NCBI GenBank assembly: GCA_018725275.1
Contig: QLUC01000018.1
Span: 1-18,384 of the forward strand
Origin: Bacillota bacterium
GTDB taxonomy: Bacteria; Bacillota; UBA994
DNA: 18,384 nucleotides
Reading direction: 5' to 3'
Shown: piece after piece, positions 6,536-13,802 of the stretch
How positions within the stretch are numbered: position 1 is the first letter of the stretch
How the letters are laid out: each line of letters starts with the position of its first letter
Position numbers and translations under genes: made by a program
The notes under the pieces: generated by a model
Databases searched by the model: none
Seen by the model: only the letters and a program-made list of their open reading frames with translations
What the model was told of the DNA's origin: nothing

Positions 6536-6721
6536 GTGGCCAAAAAGTCGATGATTATCAAGCAAGCTCGGGTACCAAAATTTGCTGTACGCGGGTATAA
6601 TCGTTGCCGCATTTGTGGTCGTCCCCACGCCTACATGCGCAAGTTCGGGACTTGTAGAATTTGCTTCCGCGAACTTGCCCATGAGGGCCAAATACCAGGC
6701 GTCAAGAAGGCCAGCTGGTAA
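6536..6721 (+). CDS. rpsN: 30S ribosomal protein S14, short zinc-binding type (type Z)
   Basis: At 61 aa this is the short S14 of Bacillota and Actinobacteria, not the ~100 aa form. It carries C24-x2-C27 and C40-x2-C43, the zinc ribbon, with the conserved FAVRGYNRCRICGRPHAYMR context and the C-terminal GQIPGVKKASW. S14 is a late-assembly protein of the 30S head. The GTG start overlaps an out-of-frame ATG (ATGTG), so some ribosomes may start in the wrong frame. It lies between rplE and rpsH, its usual place. Confidence 0.97.
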   Translation: MAKKSMIIKQARVPKFAVRGYNRCRICGRPHAYMRKFGTCRICFRELAHEGQIPGVKKASW

Positions 6722-6754
6722 GGCCCTTCATACAGGAAGGAGGTTTGGTACGTA

Positions 6755-7153
6755 ATGGTTATGACAGATCCTATCGCGGATATGCTGACGAGGGTCCGCA
6801 ACGCCAATCATGCACTTCACGATACCGTGGATGTGCCCGGTTCAGCGATGAAGAAGAGTGTCGCTGAGATTTTGAAGACTGAGGGTTTCATCCGCGACTA
6901 CAAATGGGAGGATGACGGCAAGCAGGGTATGCTACGCCTCATGCTCAAGTACGGTGCTAATAAGCAACGTGTTATCGTCGGTGTGAAGCGTATCAGTAAG
7001 CCTGGTCTTAGGGTTTACGCACGCAAAGATGAACTGCCCCGGGTACTAGGGGGCATTGGAATTGCCATAGTTTCGACTTCACAGGGGCTGATGACCGACA
7101 AGCAGGCCAGGGCCAAGGGCCTTGGCGGAGAAGTCATTTGCTACGTCTGGTAG
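6755..7153 (+). CDS. rpsH: 30S ribosomal protein S8
   Basis: At 132 aa it matches B. subtilis S8 in length and in its opening MVMTDPIADMLTRVRNAN. S8 binds the central domain of 16S rRNA and is the spc-operon repressor in E. coli. The C-terminal signature ISTSQGLMTDKQARAKGLGG is nearly canonical. AAGGAGGT (6737-6744) fits the first ATG, not the one two codons on. Confidence 0.98.
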   Translation: MVMTDPIADMLTRVRNANHALHDTVDVPGSAMKKSVAEILKTEGFIRDYKWEDDGKQGMLRLMLKYGANKQRVIVGVKRISKPGLRVYARKDELPRVLGGIGIAIVSTSQGLMTDKQARAKGLGGEVICYVW

Positions 7154-7165
7154 GGAGGTAACAAT

Positions 7166-7726
7166 ATGTCCAGAATCGGCAGGAAACCAATTGTGGTGCC
7201 GCCCACGGTCGATGTTCACCTGAACGGCCAGACCATAGTGGTGAATGGCCCTAAGGGCACTCTTACCCGCGTCTTGCACGCGGAAGTGAGAGTTGTGGTC
7301 GAACAGAGTGAAATCAGGGTCGAGAGAATTTCCGACCGCCCTTTGCACAAATCCTTACACGGCGTCACGCGCACCATTATTGCCAACATGGTAGAGGGCG
7401 TGACCAAGGGCTTTGAAAAGAAGCTACAGGCAGCGGGTGTGGGTTGGCGCGCCAATGTGCAGGGCAAGAAGTTAGTCCTCACGGTCGGCTACTCCCATCC
7501 GGTAGAAATTGAACCGCCACAAGGGGTGGAGTTTAAGACAGAGGTCGTGGCTAAGCCGCCCTTTGGCAACATTCCTCTCATCACCGTGTCGGGCTATAAC
7601 AAGGAAGACGTGGGCCAGATGGCCGCCACCATCAGGGGCGTCCGTCCACCTGAACCCTATCTCGGCAAGGGCATTGCCTATGTCGGCGAGGTTATCAGGC
7701 GCAAGGCCGGCAAGACATCTAAGTAG
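7166..7726 (+). CDS. rplF: 50S ribosomal protein L6
   Basis: At 186 aa it is slightly longer than the ~178-180 aa of many homologues. L6 lies near the sarcin-ricin loop and GTPase centre. MSRIGRKPIVVPPTV, VNGPKGTL and the C-terminal motif RPPEPYLGKGIAYVGEVIRR with a K-A-G-K end are diagnostic; the family's two repeated alpha/beta domains can be followed. GGGAGGTAA precedes the ATG, 12 nt after the rpsH stop. Confidence 0.98.
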   Translation: MSRIGRKPIVVPPTVDVHLNGQTIVVNGPKGTLTRVLHAEVRVVVEQSEIRVERISDRPLHKSLHGVTRTIIANMVEGVTKGFEKKLQAAGVGWRANVQGKKLVLTVGYSHPVEIEPPQGVEFKTEVVAKPPFGNIPLITVSGYNKEDVGQMAATIRGVRPPEPYLGKGIAYVGEVIRRKAGKTSK

Positions 7727-7756
7727 TGAACGGGCAAGGAAAGGAGTGAGTCAACG

Positions 7757-8119
7757 GTGTTTAAAAAAGAAGATAAAAATGTGCTCCGCAAGGTGCGTCA
7801 CCTGCGGGTGCGCAAGAATGTATCGGGCACGGTAGAGCGTCCGCGGCTAAATGTTTTTCGTAGCGCCGGTCACATCTACGCCCAGATCATTGATGACACA
7901 GCGGGACATACTCTTGTTGGCGTTTCCACCCTTAGCCCGGAGCTATCGGGTCAAGCAGGTGGCAACAAAGAGGCCGCCACGGCCACAGGCAAGTTAATCG
8001 CGGAGAAGGCACTCGCTCTGGGGATTACCCGAGTGGTATTTGACCGCGGTGGCTACCTCTACCATGGTCGTGTCGCGGCGTTGGCCCAAGCTGCGCGCGA
8101 AGCAGGCCTAGAGTTCTAG
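7757..8119 (+). CDS. rplR: 50S ribosomal protein L18
   Basis: At 120 aa it is a typical L18, which binds 5S rRNA together with L5. VRKNVSGTVERPRLNVFRS, HIYAQIIDD and the C-terminal VVFDRGGYLYHGRVAALA are signatures. It starts with GTG; GAAAGGAGTGAG lies upstream. The gap to rplF is 30 nt, with no recognisable element other than the binding site. Confidence 0.97.
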   Translation: MFKKEDKNVLRKVRHLRVRKNVSGTVERPRLNVFRSAGHIYAQIIDDTAGHTLVGVSTLSPELSGQAGGNKEAATATGKLIAEKALALGITRVVFDRGGYLYHGRVAALAQAAREAGLEF

Positions 8120-8137
8120 CGGTAAGGAGGGAAAACA

Positions 8138-8638
8138 TTGGAACGCATCGATCCTAAATCATTGGATTTGACAGAAAAAGTCATTGTGGTCAAGCGCGTC
8201 AGCAAGACACGTAAGGGCGGCCGCGATGCTAGCTTTAGTGCCCTGACCGCTGTTGGCGACGGCAAAGGTCATGTCGGCGTAGGGCTTGGGAAGGCCAAGG
8301 AAGTTGTCGAAGCCATTCGCAAGGCCAATGAAGACGCCAAAAAAAATCTCATCACCGTGCCTATGGTTGAGACATCCATTCCGCACCTGATTATCGGCAC
8401 TTCCGGTGCCGGACGCGTGTTGATGAAGCCGGCTTCCCTAGGTACTGGAGTTATTGCGGGCGGTGCAGTGCGGGCGATATTGGAACTAGCGGGGGTACGC
8501 GATGTTCTCACCAAATCCCTAGGCTCATCGAACGCTATGAACATGGCTCAGGCCACTTTGGAAGGCTTGAAGTCTCTGCGCACGGCAGAGCAAGTCGCCA
8601 AACTCCGCGGTGTTTCCGTGGAGCAACTCCTGGGTTAA
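8138..8638 (+). CDS. rpsE: 30S ribosomal protein S5
   Basis: At 166 aa this equals B. subtilis S5 in length. S5 helps form the mRNA entry and affects decoding fidelity. The TTG start follows AAGGAGG; the product opens ERIDPKSLDL. The double-stranded-RNA-binding-like domain (VGVGLGKAKEVVEAIRKANEDAKKN) and C-terminal ELAGVRDVLTKSLGSSNAMN are normal. Two usually conserved places differ: residues 22-33 read SKTRKGGRDASF where the family mostly has a Val at position 25 and an aromatic after the R-x pair, and IPHLIIGTSGAG replaces IPHEIIGRFGAG. The first is the loop where spectinomycin-resistance changes map. Confidence 0.97.
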   Translation: MERIDPKSLDLTEKVIVVKRVSKTRKGGRDASFSALTAVGDGKGHVGVGLGKAKEVVEAIRKANEDAKKNLITVPMVETSIPHLIIGTSGAGRVLMKPASLGTGVIAGGAVRAILELAGVRDVLTKSLGSSNAMNMAQATLEGLKSLRTAEQVAKLRGVSVEQLLG

Positions 8639-8651
8639 GGGGGCGAAGCAC

Positions 8652-8843
8652 ATGGCAAAGTTACAGATTACCTTGACGCGCAGCCTCATTGGGCGGCCGG
8701 AGGATCAACGGGCCACCTGTAGAGCTTTAGGCCTTCAGAAGACCAATTCCACAGTCATCCACTCCGACACCCCCGCCATTCGCGGGATGATTAAAAAAGT
8801 CGCTCATCTTGTGGTGGTACTGGCCGAGGAGGTGCAAGGATGA
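8652..8843 (+). CDS. rpmD: 50S ribosomal protein L30
   Basis: From ATG 8652 the protein is 63 aa, the bacterial L30 length, and opens MAKLQITLTRSLIGRPEDQR. The frame is open further upstream into rpsE, but that stretch is not L30-like. The conserved tail DTPAIRGMIKKVAHLV is present. The ribosome binding site is poor (a run of five G), so expression may depend on coupling with rpsE, whose stop is 13 nt away. The TGA stop overlaps the rplO ATG (ATGA). Confidence 0.97.
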   Translation: MAKLQITLTRSLIGRPEDQRATCRALGLQKTNSTVIHSDTPAIRGMIKKVAHLVVVLAEEVQG

Positions 8844-9280
8844 AACTAGAGAATCTACAACCGGCTGAAGGCTCCCGCCAAGTAAGGACGCGTGTCGGTC
8901 GCGGTCACGGCTCCGGCAGGGGCAAGACCAGCGGACGCGGCACGAAAGGCCAATGGGCGCGCACGGGCGGCGGAGTTCGCCCCGGTTTCGAGGGCGGGCA
9001 GATGCCCCTCTACCGTCGCTTGCCTAAGCGCGGCTTCAACAATAAATTCAAGACCTTCTATGCCTTGGTGCAAATCAATGATCTCAATATCTTCCCCGCG
9101 GAAACAGTCGTTGACCTTGGCATGCTCCAAGAAGTGGGCTTGGTCAATAAGCCACTCGACGGGGTGAAAATTCTCGGCATGGGTGAGCTGGCACATCCTC
9201 TCACCGTCAGGGCGACCGCTTTTAGTGCCTCGGCTATAGCGAAGATTAACGCTGCCGGCGGAAAGGTGGAGGTGATCTAG
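8840..9280 (+). CDS. rplO: 50S ribosomal protein L15
   Basis: At 146 aa this is a standard L15, a late-assembly large-subunit protein. The glycine- and arginine-rich N-terminus (RVGRGHGSGRGKTSGRGTKG) and the PGFEGGQMPLYRRLPKRGF motif are diagnostic. The start overlaps the rpmD stop by four bases, with GAGGAGGTG inside rpmD as binding site. The secY ATG begins on the base right after its TAG. Confidence 0.98.
   Translation: MKLENLQPAEGSRQVRTRVGRGHGSGRGKTSGRGTKGQWARTGGGVRPGFEGGQMPLYRRLPKRGFNNKFKTFYALVQINDLNIFPAETVVDLGMLQEVGLVNKPLDGVKILGMGELAHPLTVRATAFSASAIAKINAAGGKVEVI
9268..9277 (+). promoter_or_regulatory. Very strong secY ribosome binding site inside the rplO 3' end
   Basis: GGAGGTGATC is a ten-base perfect complement to the usual 16S rRNA 3' end. 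It lies within the last rplO codons, with GGAGG eight bases from the secY ATG. Confidence 0.75.
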
Positions 9281-10540
9281 ATGCTAGAGAGTTTGCGCAA
9301 CATGTGGCGCATAGATGAACTGCGTAAACGCATACTCTATACTCTCGGTATCTTCCTCATCATCCGCTTGGGTAATTTTATTCCCGTTCCCGGCGCTAAC
9401 CGCGCCGCGATGGCCCAGTTTCTCGAAGGACAGGGCGGCCTCTTTGGTCTCCTTGACGCCATCTCAGGCGGTGCCTTGGCCAATATCTCTATCTTTACCT
9501 TGACCATTGGGCCATATATCACGGCCAGCATCATTGTCAGCTTGCTGCAAGTTATCATCCCCGCGTGGGAGAAGCTAGCCAAGGAAGGCGATGAGGGCCG
9601 TAAGAAGCTCAACGAATACACCAGGTACGGCACCGTCATCTTGGCCTTTATCCAGGGTTTTGCGACATCCGCCGGACTCGCCACCCAAGGTGTGCTCGCC
9701 AGTGGCCTCGCCAACAATGTTCTGACGGCCTTAAGTTTTACCGCCGGAACAATGATGGTCATGTGGCTTGGTGAGTTGATTACCGAGAAGGGCATCGGCA
9801 ACGGCATCTCCCTAGTCATATTCGCCAACATTGTTTCGCAAATGCCAAGGACCTTGGCTGGCTTAGGCGCCTTTGTCATGGAGGGCACCGTGAACATCTT
9901 TACGGTGGTACTGCTTGGTCTCCTCGCCCTATTTGTCATCGCCGGCGTGGTTTTTGTACAAGAAGGCCAGCGCAAAGTGCCGGTGCAGTATGCGAAAAGG
10001 GTTGTGGGGCGCAAGATGTATGGCGGGCAGACCACGCACATCCCCCTCAAGGTGAACCAAGCTGGGGTTATCCCGGTAATCTTCGCCTCGTCTTTGCTGC
10101 TCTTCCCCCAAGTGATCGCGCAGTTTATTCAACACCCTTGGGCCCAGAGCGTCGCGCAGGTTTTTCGGTTTGGCAGTGCCTTGCACATCGCCCTCTACGT
10201 TCTCTTTATCTTCGTGTTCAGCTACTTCTACACATTTATTCAGTTTAACCCCAAAGAACTGGCTGAAAACATGCAAAAACATGGCGGGGCCATCCCCGGT
10301 GTGCGCCCCGGTCGAGTAACTGCGGACTTCTTGTTCAAGGTAGTTACGCGACTCACCTTGGTGGGTTCGCTCTTCTTAGTCGCGGTGGTCATCTTGCCCC
10401 TCTTGCTTTCGGGCGTCATCCGCATGGACATCGGCTTAGGCGGCACCGCTTTGCTCATCGTCGTGGGTGTAGCGCTAGAGACCATGAAGCAGATTGAGGG
10501 TCACCTCGTCATGCGCCACTACAGTGGCTTTATGAAGTAG
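9281..10540 (+). CDS. secY: Protein translocase channel subunit SecY
   Basis: At 419 aa with about ten hydrophobic segments, this is a full-length SecY, the membrane pore of the Sec pathway used for secretion and membrane insertion. Landmarks are LGNFIPVPGA after the first membrane segment (30-39), GGALANISIFTLTIGPYITASI (63-84, near the plug and lateral gate; read as overlapping parts), EGQRKVPVQYAKR (228-240), the cytoplasmic ribosome- and SecA-binding loop with NMQKHGGAIPGVRPG (330-344), and the terminal MRHYSGFMK. It starts right after the rplO stop with an exceptionally strong binding site. secY in the spc cluster is conserved in nearly all bacteria. Confidence 0.98.
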   Translation: MLESLRNMWRIDELRKRILYTLGIFLIIRLGNFIPVPGANRAAMAQFLEGQGGLFGLLDAISGGALANISIFTLTIGPYITASIIVSLLQVIIPAWEKLAKEGDEGRKKLNEYTRYGTVILAFIQGFATSAGLATQGVLASGLANNVLTALSFTAGTMMVMWLGELITEKGIGNGISLVIFANIVSQMPRTLAGLGAFVMEGTVNIFTVVLLGLLALFVIAGVVFVQEGQRKVPVQYAKRVVGRKMYGGQTTHIPLKVNQAGVIPVIFASSLLLFPQVIAQFIQHPWAQSVAQVFRFGSALHIALYVLFIFVFSYFYTFIQFNPKELAENMQKHGGAIPGVRPGRVTADFLFKVVTRLTLVGSLFLVAVVILPLLLSGVIRMDIGLGGTALLIVVGVALETMKQIEGHLVMRHYSGFMK

Positions 10541-10547
10541 GACTGCT

Positions 10548-11210
10548 ATGGCAGATATTAATCTGATCATTATCGGACCACCGGGGGCGGGGAAGGGCAC
10601 GCAAGCCGCCTTTCTCTGCCGGGAGCAGAACATCCCCCATATCTCCACCGGCGATATGTTTCGCCTAGCGGTGAAAAATGCTACTTTGCTGGGACTGGCC
10701 GCGAAGTCTTACATGGACCGGGGCGAGCTGGTGCCCGATGAAGTCACCATCGGCATCGTCCGCGAGCGGCTTTCAGAAAAAGACGTTGCTAAGGGATTCT
10801 TGCTCGACGGATTCCCGCGCACCACGGTGCAAGCGGCAGCCCTAGAAGAAGTGTTGCTCTCTCTCGGGAGAGAAATCACCCTCGTCATCAATGTGGTCGT
10901 TCCGGAGGCAGAGTTAATCCGGCGCCTGACGGGCCGCCTGGTCTGTCGCAGCTGCGGCGCGACCTACCATCGGGTATTTAACTTATCCCCGGGGGGAGAA
11001 GTATGCGGCATCTGCCGCGGCGAATTGTACCAACGTTCGGATGATAGCGAGGAGACCGCTCTAAGTCGGCTGGCGGTGTACCAAAGGCAGACCGCCCCGC
11101 TCCTAGACTACTACGCCGCGAGTGGTAAGCTCCGGAACATCGATGGTCTTAAGCCGATTGCCGAGGTCACGGCAGAGCTCAGGGCAGTTCTCGCCGCCAA
11201 GGGCACATGA
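10548..11210 (+). CDS. adk: Adenylate kinase, zinc-binding long form
   Basis: At 220 aa this is a long-form adenylate kinase, which interconverts ATP + AMP and 2 ADP in the cytoplasm. The P-loop is GPPGAGKGT (residues 10-18), the NMP-binding region HISTGDMFR (31-39), and LDGFPRT (86-92) follows. The LID domain carries four cysteines (C133, C136, C153, C156), the structural zinc site common in Gram-positive and thermophilic enzymes. The ribosome binding site is weak (AGGA seven bases from secY's stop region), so coupling to secY is likely. Its end overlaps map (ATGA). Confidence 0.97.
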   Translation: MADINLIIIGPPGAGKGTQAAFLCREQNIPHISTGDMFRLAVKNATLLGLAAKSYMDRGELVPDEVTIGIVRERLSEKDVAKGFLLDGFPRTTVQAAALEEVLLSLGREITLVINVVVPEAELIRRLTGRLVCRSCGATYHRVFNLSPGGEVCGICRGELYQRSDDSEETALSRLAVYQRQTAPLLDYYAASGKLRNIDGLKPIAEVTAELRAVLAAKGT

Positions 11211-11953
11211 TCATTCTTAAGTCAGAGCGGGAGATTGCGATCATGCGCGAGGCCGGCAAGATAGTAGCGCTAGCCATCGCCGAGGTCACACGTGCCGTAC
11301 GGCCGGGCATTTCTACGGGGGAACTCAATGCGCTTGTAGAAAACCTCATGGCCAAACAAAAGGCTCGTCCTGCCTTTAAGGGCTATCACGGCTACCCGGC
11401 CAGCATCTGCACCTCGATAAATGAAGAAATTGTGCATGGCATTCCAGGTTTGAAAGTGCTCAAAGAGGGCGATATTATTAGCATTGACATTGGGGCGGAA
11501 ATCAATGGGTATTTCGCCGATGCGGCCGTCACTTTGGCTGTTGGGGACATTGACCCCGTGTCGCGCCGACTCTTAGAGACAACCGCTCAGTGCTTAGAGG
11601 CTGGGATTAGGCAATGCACAAAAGATAAGAGGCTGTCGGACATTTCTCACGCGATACAGAGCGTGGCTGAGTCAAACGGTTACTCTGTAGTCAGGGAGTA
11701 TGTAGGGCACGGCATAGGCAGAGCCATGCATGAGGACCCCCAGGTGCCGAACTTCGGGAAACCCGGGAGGGGGATCAAGTTGTCTCCCGGCCTTGTCCTA
11801 GCTATCGAACCAATGGTCAATGTCGGCAGGTTCGACACAGCGGTGCTCGATGACAATTGGACTGTCGTCACCAAGGATGGCAGTCGCAGCGCCCATTTTG
11901 AGCACACCGTGGCCATCACCGAACGTGGTCCTGAAATACTCACTAGATGCTGA
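11207..11953 (+). CDS. map: Methionine aminopeptidase, type I
   Basis: At 248 aa this is a type Ia enzyme without N-terminal extension. It removes the initiator methionine from nascent proteins at the ribosome. All expected two-metal ligands are visible: D94, D105, H168, E201 and E232, with catalytic-site histidines H77 (in NEEIVHGIP) and H175. The signature YVGHGIGRAMHEDPQVPN is complete. The ATG overlaps the adk TGA by four bases. In many clostridia a small KOW-domain gene separates map from infA; here infA starts only 19 nt after map. Confidence 0.97.
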   Translation: MIILKSEREIAIMREAGKIVALAIAEVTRAVRPGISTGELNALVENLMAKQKARPAFKGYHGYPASICTSINEEIVHGIPGLKVLKEGDIISIDIGAEINGYFADAAVTLAVGDIDPVSRRLLETTAQCLEAGIRQCTKDKRLSDISHAIQSVAESNGYSVVREYVGHGIGRAMHEDPQVPNFGKPGRGIKLSPGLVLAIEPMVNVGRFDTAVLDDNWTVVTKDGSRSAHFEHTVAITERGPEILTRC

Positions 11954-11956
11954 GCG

Positions 11957-11963
11957 AGGGAGG
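11957..11963 (+). promoter_or_regulatory. infA ribosome binding site, which selects a TTG start
   Basis: AGGGAGG lies nine bases before TTG 11973. No ATG or GTG near the conserved N-terminus of IF1 is in frame, so this site decides the start. Confidence 0.65.
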
Positions 11964-11972
11964 TCTGAGAGC

Positions 11973-12194
11973 TTGACTAAGCGTGATGATGTTATAGAGG
12001 TCAAGGGCAAGGTCATAGAATCATTGCCAAATGCCATGTTTAGAGTTGAACTTGACAATGGCCACAAGATCTTAGCTCACGTCTCCGGCAAGATCCGCAT
12101 CAATTTTATCCGTATATTGCCGGGGGATACTGTGACGATGGAGCTTTCACCATACGATTTAACCCGGGGACGTATTATCTACCGCTATAAGTAG
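11973..12194 (+). CDS. infA: Translation initiation factor IF-1
   Basis: From TTG 11973 the product is 73 aa, within one residue of B. subtilis IF1. IF1 blocks the A site during initiation and assists IF2 and IF3. The S1-like OB fold is recognised from VIEVKGKVIESLPNAMFRVE, HVSGKIRINFIRILPGD and the terminal SPYDLTRGRIIYRYK. The frame is open upstream into map, but that part has no IF1 similarity, and AGGGAGG fits the TTG. The rare TTG start may hold expression below that of neighbouring ribosomal proteins; this is inference. Confidence 0.96.
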   Translation: MTKRDDVIEVKGKVIESLPNAMFRVELDNGHKILAHVSGKIRINFIRILPGDTVTMELSPYDLTRGRIIYRYK

Positions 12195-12217
12195 ATCCCC
12201 ATCAAGGAGGTACTCAC

Positions 12218-12331
12218 ATGAAAGTCAAGCCGTCCGTCAAACGTATGTGCGAAAAGTGCAAGTTGATTAAGCGCAAGGGGCGTGTCATGGTTATCTGCGA
12301 GGAGCCGACACACAAGCAAGCACAGGGATAA
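12218..12331 (+). CDS. rpmJ: 50S ribosomal protein L36, zinc-binding type
   Basis: This very short gene encodes 37 aa, the usual L36 length, opening MKVKPSVKRMCEKCK and ending with H-K-Q-A-Q-G. Zinc ligands C11, C14, C27 and H32 are all present, so it is the zinc-containing (C+) form, which organisms replace with a zinc-free paralogue under zinc shortage. The ATG follows AAGGAGG (12204-12210). Its place between infA and rpsM is standard. Confidence 0.97.
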   Translation: MKVKPSVKRMCEKCKLIKRKGRVMVICEEPTHKQAQG

Positions 12332-12365
12332 GAAGGATTAATAAACAGGAGGTGGCATTACACAG

Positions 12366-12734
12366 ATGGCTCGCATTGCAGGTGTTGACCTGCCGAGGGA
12401 AAAGCGTGTTGAGATTGCACTCACCTATATTTTTGGGATTGGTCGGAGTCGCTCCGCCGATATTCTCGCCAAGACCGGAGTGAATGCTGATACTCGCGTG
12501 CGTGATTTGACCGATGGAGAAGTTTCTCGTCTGCGCGAAACTATAGACAAGGGCTTCCCTGTCGAAGGGGATTTGCGGCGTGAAATATCTGCCAGCATCA
12601 AGAGACTCATAGAGATTGGTTCCTACCGTGGCTTGCGCCATCGTCGCGGTCTGCCTGTCCGCGGACAGCGCACAAAGACTAATGCTCGCACCCGCAAGGG
12701 CCCGCGCCGTACCGTCGGTGCGAAGCGCAAGTAG
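12366..12734 (+). CDS. rpsM: 30S ribosomal protein S13
   Basis: At 122 aa it is a normal S13, located in the 30S head where it contacts the P-site tRNA and forms an intersubunit bridge. MARIAGVDLPREKRVEIALT, the helix-hairpin-helix region YIFGIGRSRS and the basic tail with RHRRGLPVRGQRTKTNARTR are diagnostic. AGGAGGTG is about 13 bases from the ATG, rather long. The 34-nt spacer shows no structure resembling the S4-binding pseudoknot of the E. coli alpha operon. Confidence 0.98.
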   Translation: MARIAGVDLPREKRVEIALTYIFGIGRSRSADILAKTGVNADTRVRDLTDGEVSRLRETIDKGFPVEGDLRREISASIKRLIEIGSYRGLRHRRGLPVRGQRTKTNARTRKGPRRTVGAKRK

Positions 12735-12754
12735 TCGAAGGAGGAGTAAAGCGC

Positions 12755-13153
12755 ATGGCAAAACGTAAAGTTGCTGCAACTAAAGTGAAGCGCCGCGAGC
12801 GCAAGAACGTTGAATTTGGCGTAGCGCACATTATGTCCACATTCAACAATACGATGGTCACCATCACCGACAAGGCGGGGAACACCATTTCCTGGTCATC
12901 CGCTGGGAACGCCGGCTACAAGGGCTCGCGCAAGAGCACGCCTTTCGCCGCGCAAATGGCGGCCGAAAACTGTGCGAAAGTGGCGATGGACCAGGGCCTG
13001 AAGGAAGTAGAAGTCCATGTGAAGGGCCCGGGCTCCGGCCGCGAGGCGGCTATTCGCAGTCTGCAAGCCGCCGGCCTTGAGGTCAGTACAATTAAAGACG
13101 TAACCCCCGTACCGCACAATGGTTGCCGGCCGCCTAAGCGGCGTCGCGTCTAA
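12755..13153 (+). CDS. rpsK: 30S ribosomal protein S11
   Basis: At 132 aa this is a typical S11, part of the 30S platform at the Shine-Dalgarno helix. The block GVAHIMSTFNNTMVTITD, SSAGNAGYKGSRKSTPFAAQ and the C-terminal DVTPVPHNGCRPPKRRRV are all canonical. GAAGGAGGAG precedes the ATG. It follows rpsM after 20 nt and precedes rpsD, the standard alpha-operon order. Confidence 0.98.
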   Translation: MAKRKVAATKVKRRERKNVEFGVAHIMSTFNNTMVTITDKAGNTISWSSAGNAGYKGSRKSTPFAAQMAAENCAKVAMDQGLKEVEVHVKGPGSGREAAIRSLQAAGLEVSTIKDVTPVPHNGCRPPKRRRV

Positions 13154-13170
13154 AGAGGGAGGAAAGCATA

Positions 13171-13797
13171 ATGGCAAGATATATAGGTCCGGTATGCCGG
13201 CTCTGCCGACGCGAGGGCACCAAGCTCTTCTTAAAAGGCACTCGTTGCTACACCCCGAAATGTGCCATTGACCGCCGTGGTTATGCTCCCGGCCAACACG
13301 GCCAAGGGCGCAAGAAACCCACCGAATATGGCATTCAGCTGCGCGAAAAGCAAAAGGCCCGCCGCATCTACGGCGTGCTCGAGCGTCAATTCCGCCTCTA
13401 CTTCTTAAAGGCCGCTCGCGAAAAAGGCATTACCGGCGAAAGGCTCCTGCAACTCTTGGAGCTCAGGTTGGACAATGTGGTCATGCGGGCAGGCTTTGCC
13501 GATTCTCGTAGCCAAGGCCGCCAGTTGGTGCGCCATGGTCACTTCACGGTCAATGGACACCGCGTCGATATCCCGTCCTATCTCGTCAAGCAAGGCGATG
13601 TAGTCGCTGTGGCCGAGAAAAGCCACAAGATAGTTGTCTTTGAGGGAGTGGCTGATAGTATGAGGGGCCGGCGCATTGTGCCCTGGCTTACCTTGGAGCC
13701 ACAACTGCTCAGGGTCAATGTTACCGCTTTGCCCAAGCGAGAGGATATTGATATTCCGGTCCGCGAGCATCTCATTGTCGAGAAGTATTCGAGATAA
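13171..13797 (+). CDS. rpsD: 30S ribosomal protein S4, zinc-binding type
   Basis: At 208 aa this is a full-length S4, a primary assembly protein that binds the five-way junction of 16S rRNA and lines the mRNA entry. An N-terminal zinc site is formed by C9, C12, C26 and C31; the S4 RNA-binding domain is seen in LELRLDNVVMRAGFADSRSQ and RQLVRHGHFTVNGHRVDIPS. The tail LIVEKYSR is normal. GAGGGAGG lies before the ATG. In contrast to B. subtilis, where rpsD is elsewhere, the gene sits inside the alpha cluster, as in clostridia. Confidence 0.98.
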   Translation: MARYIGPVCRLCRREGTKLFLKGTRCYTPKCAIDRRGYAPGQHGQGRKKPTEYGIQLREKQKARRIYGVLERQFRLYFLKAAREKGITGERLLQLLELRLDNVVMRAGFADSRSQGRQLVRHGHFTVNGHRVDIPSYLVKQGDVVAVAEKSHKIVVFEGVADSMRGRRIVPWLTLEPQLLRVNVTALPKREDIDIPVREHLIVEKYSR

Positions 13798-13802
13798 GGC
13801 AT

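Noticed and set aside
6573..6601. A perfect TATAAT (6596-6601) inside rpsN, suggesting an internal promoter.
   Set aside because: No -35 element is present at 16-18 bases upstream (about two of six matches), and the hexamer falls in codons of the conserved GYNRC motif.
8167..8172. A perfect TTGACA inside rpsE as a possible -35 box.
   Set aside because: There is no matching -10 hexamer 16-18 bases downstream.
9337..10050. A 237-codon minus-strand open frame opposite secY.
   Set aside because: It is a codon-bias shadow of SecY: composition is low-complexity basic and hydroxylated residues, with no family signature.
12332..12365. Looked for an S4-binding pseudoknot before rpsM.
   Set aside because: The 34-nt A-rich spacer shows no stems of useful length.
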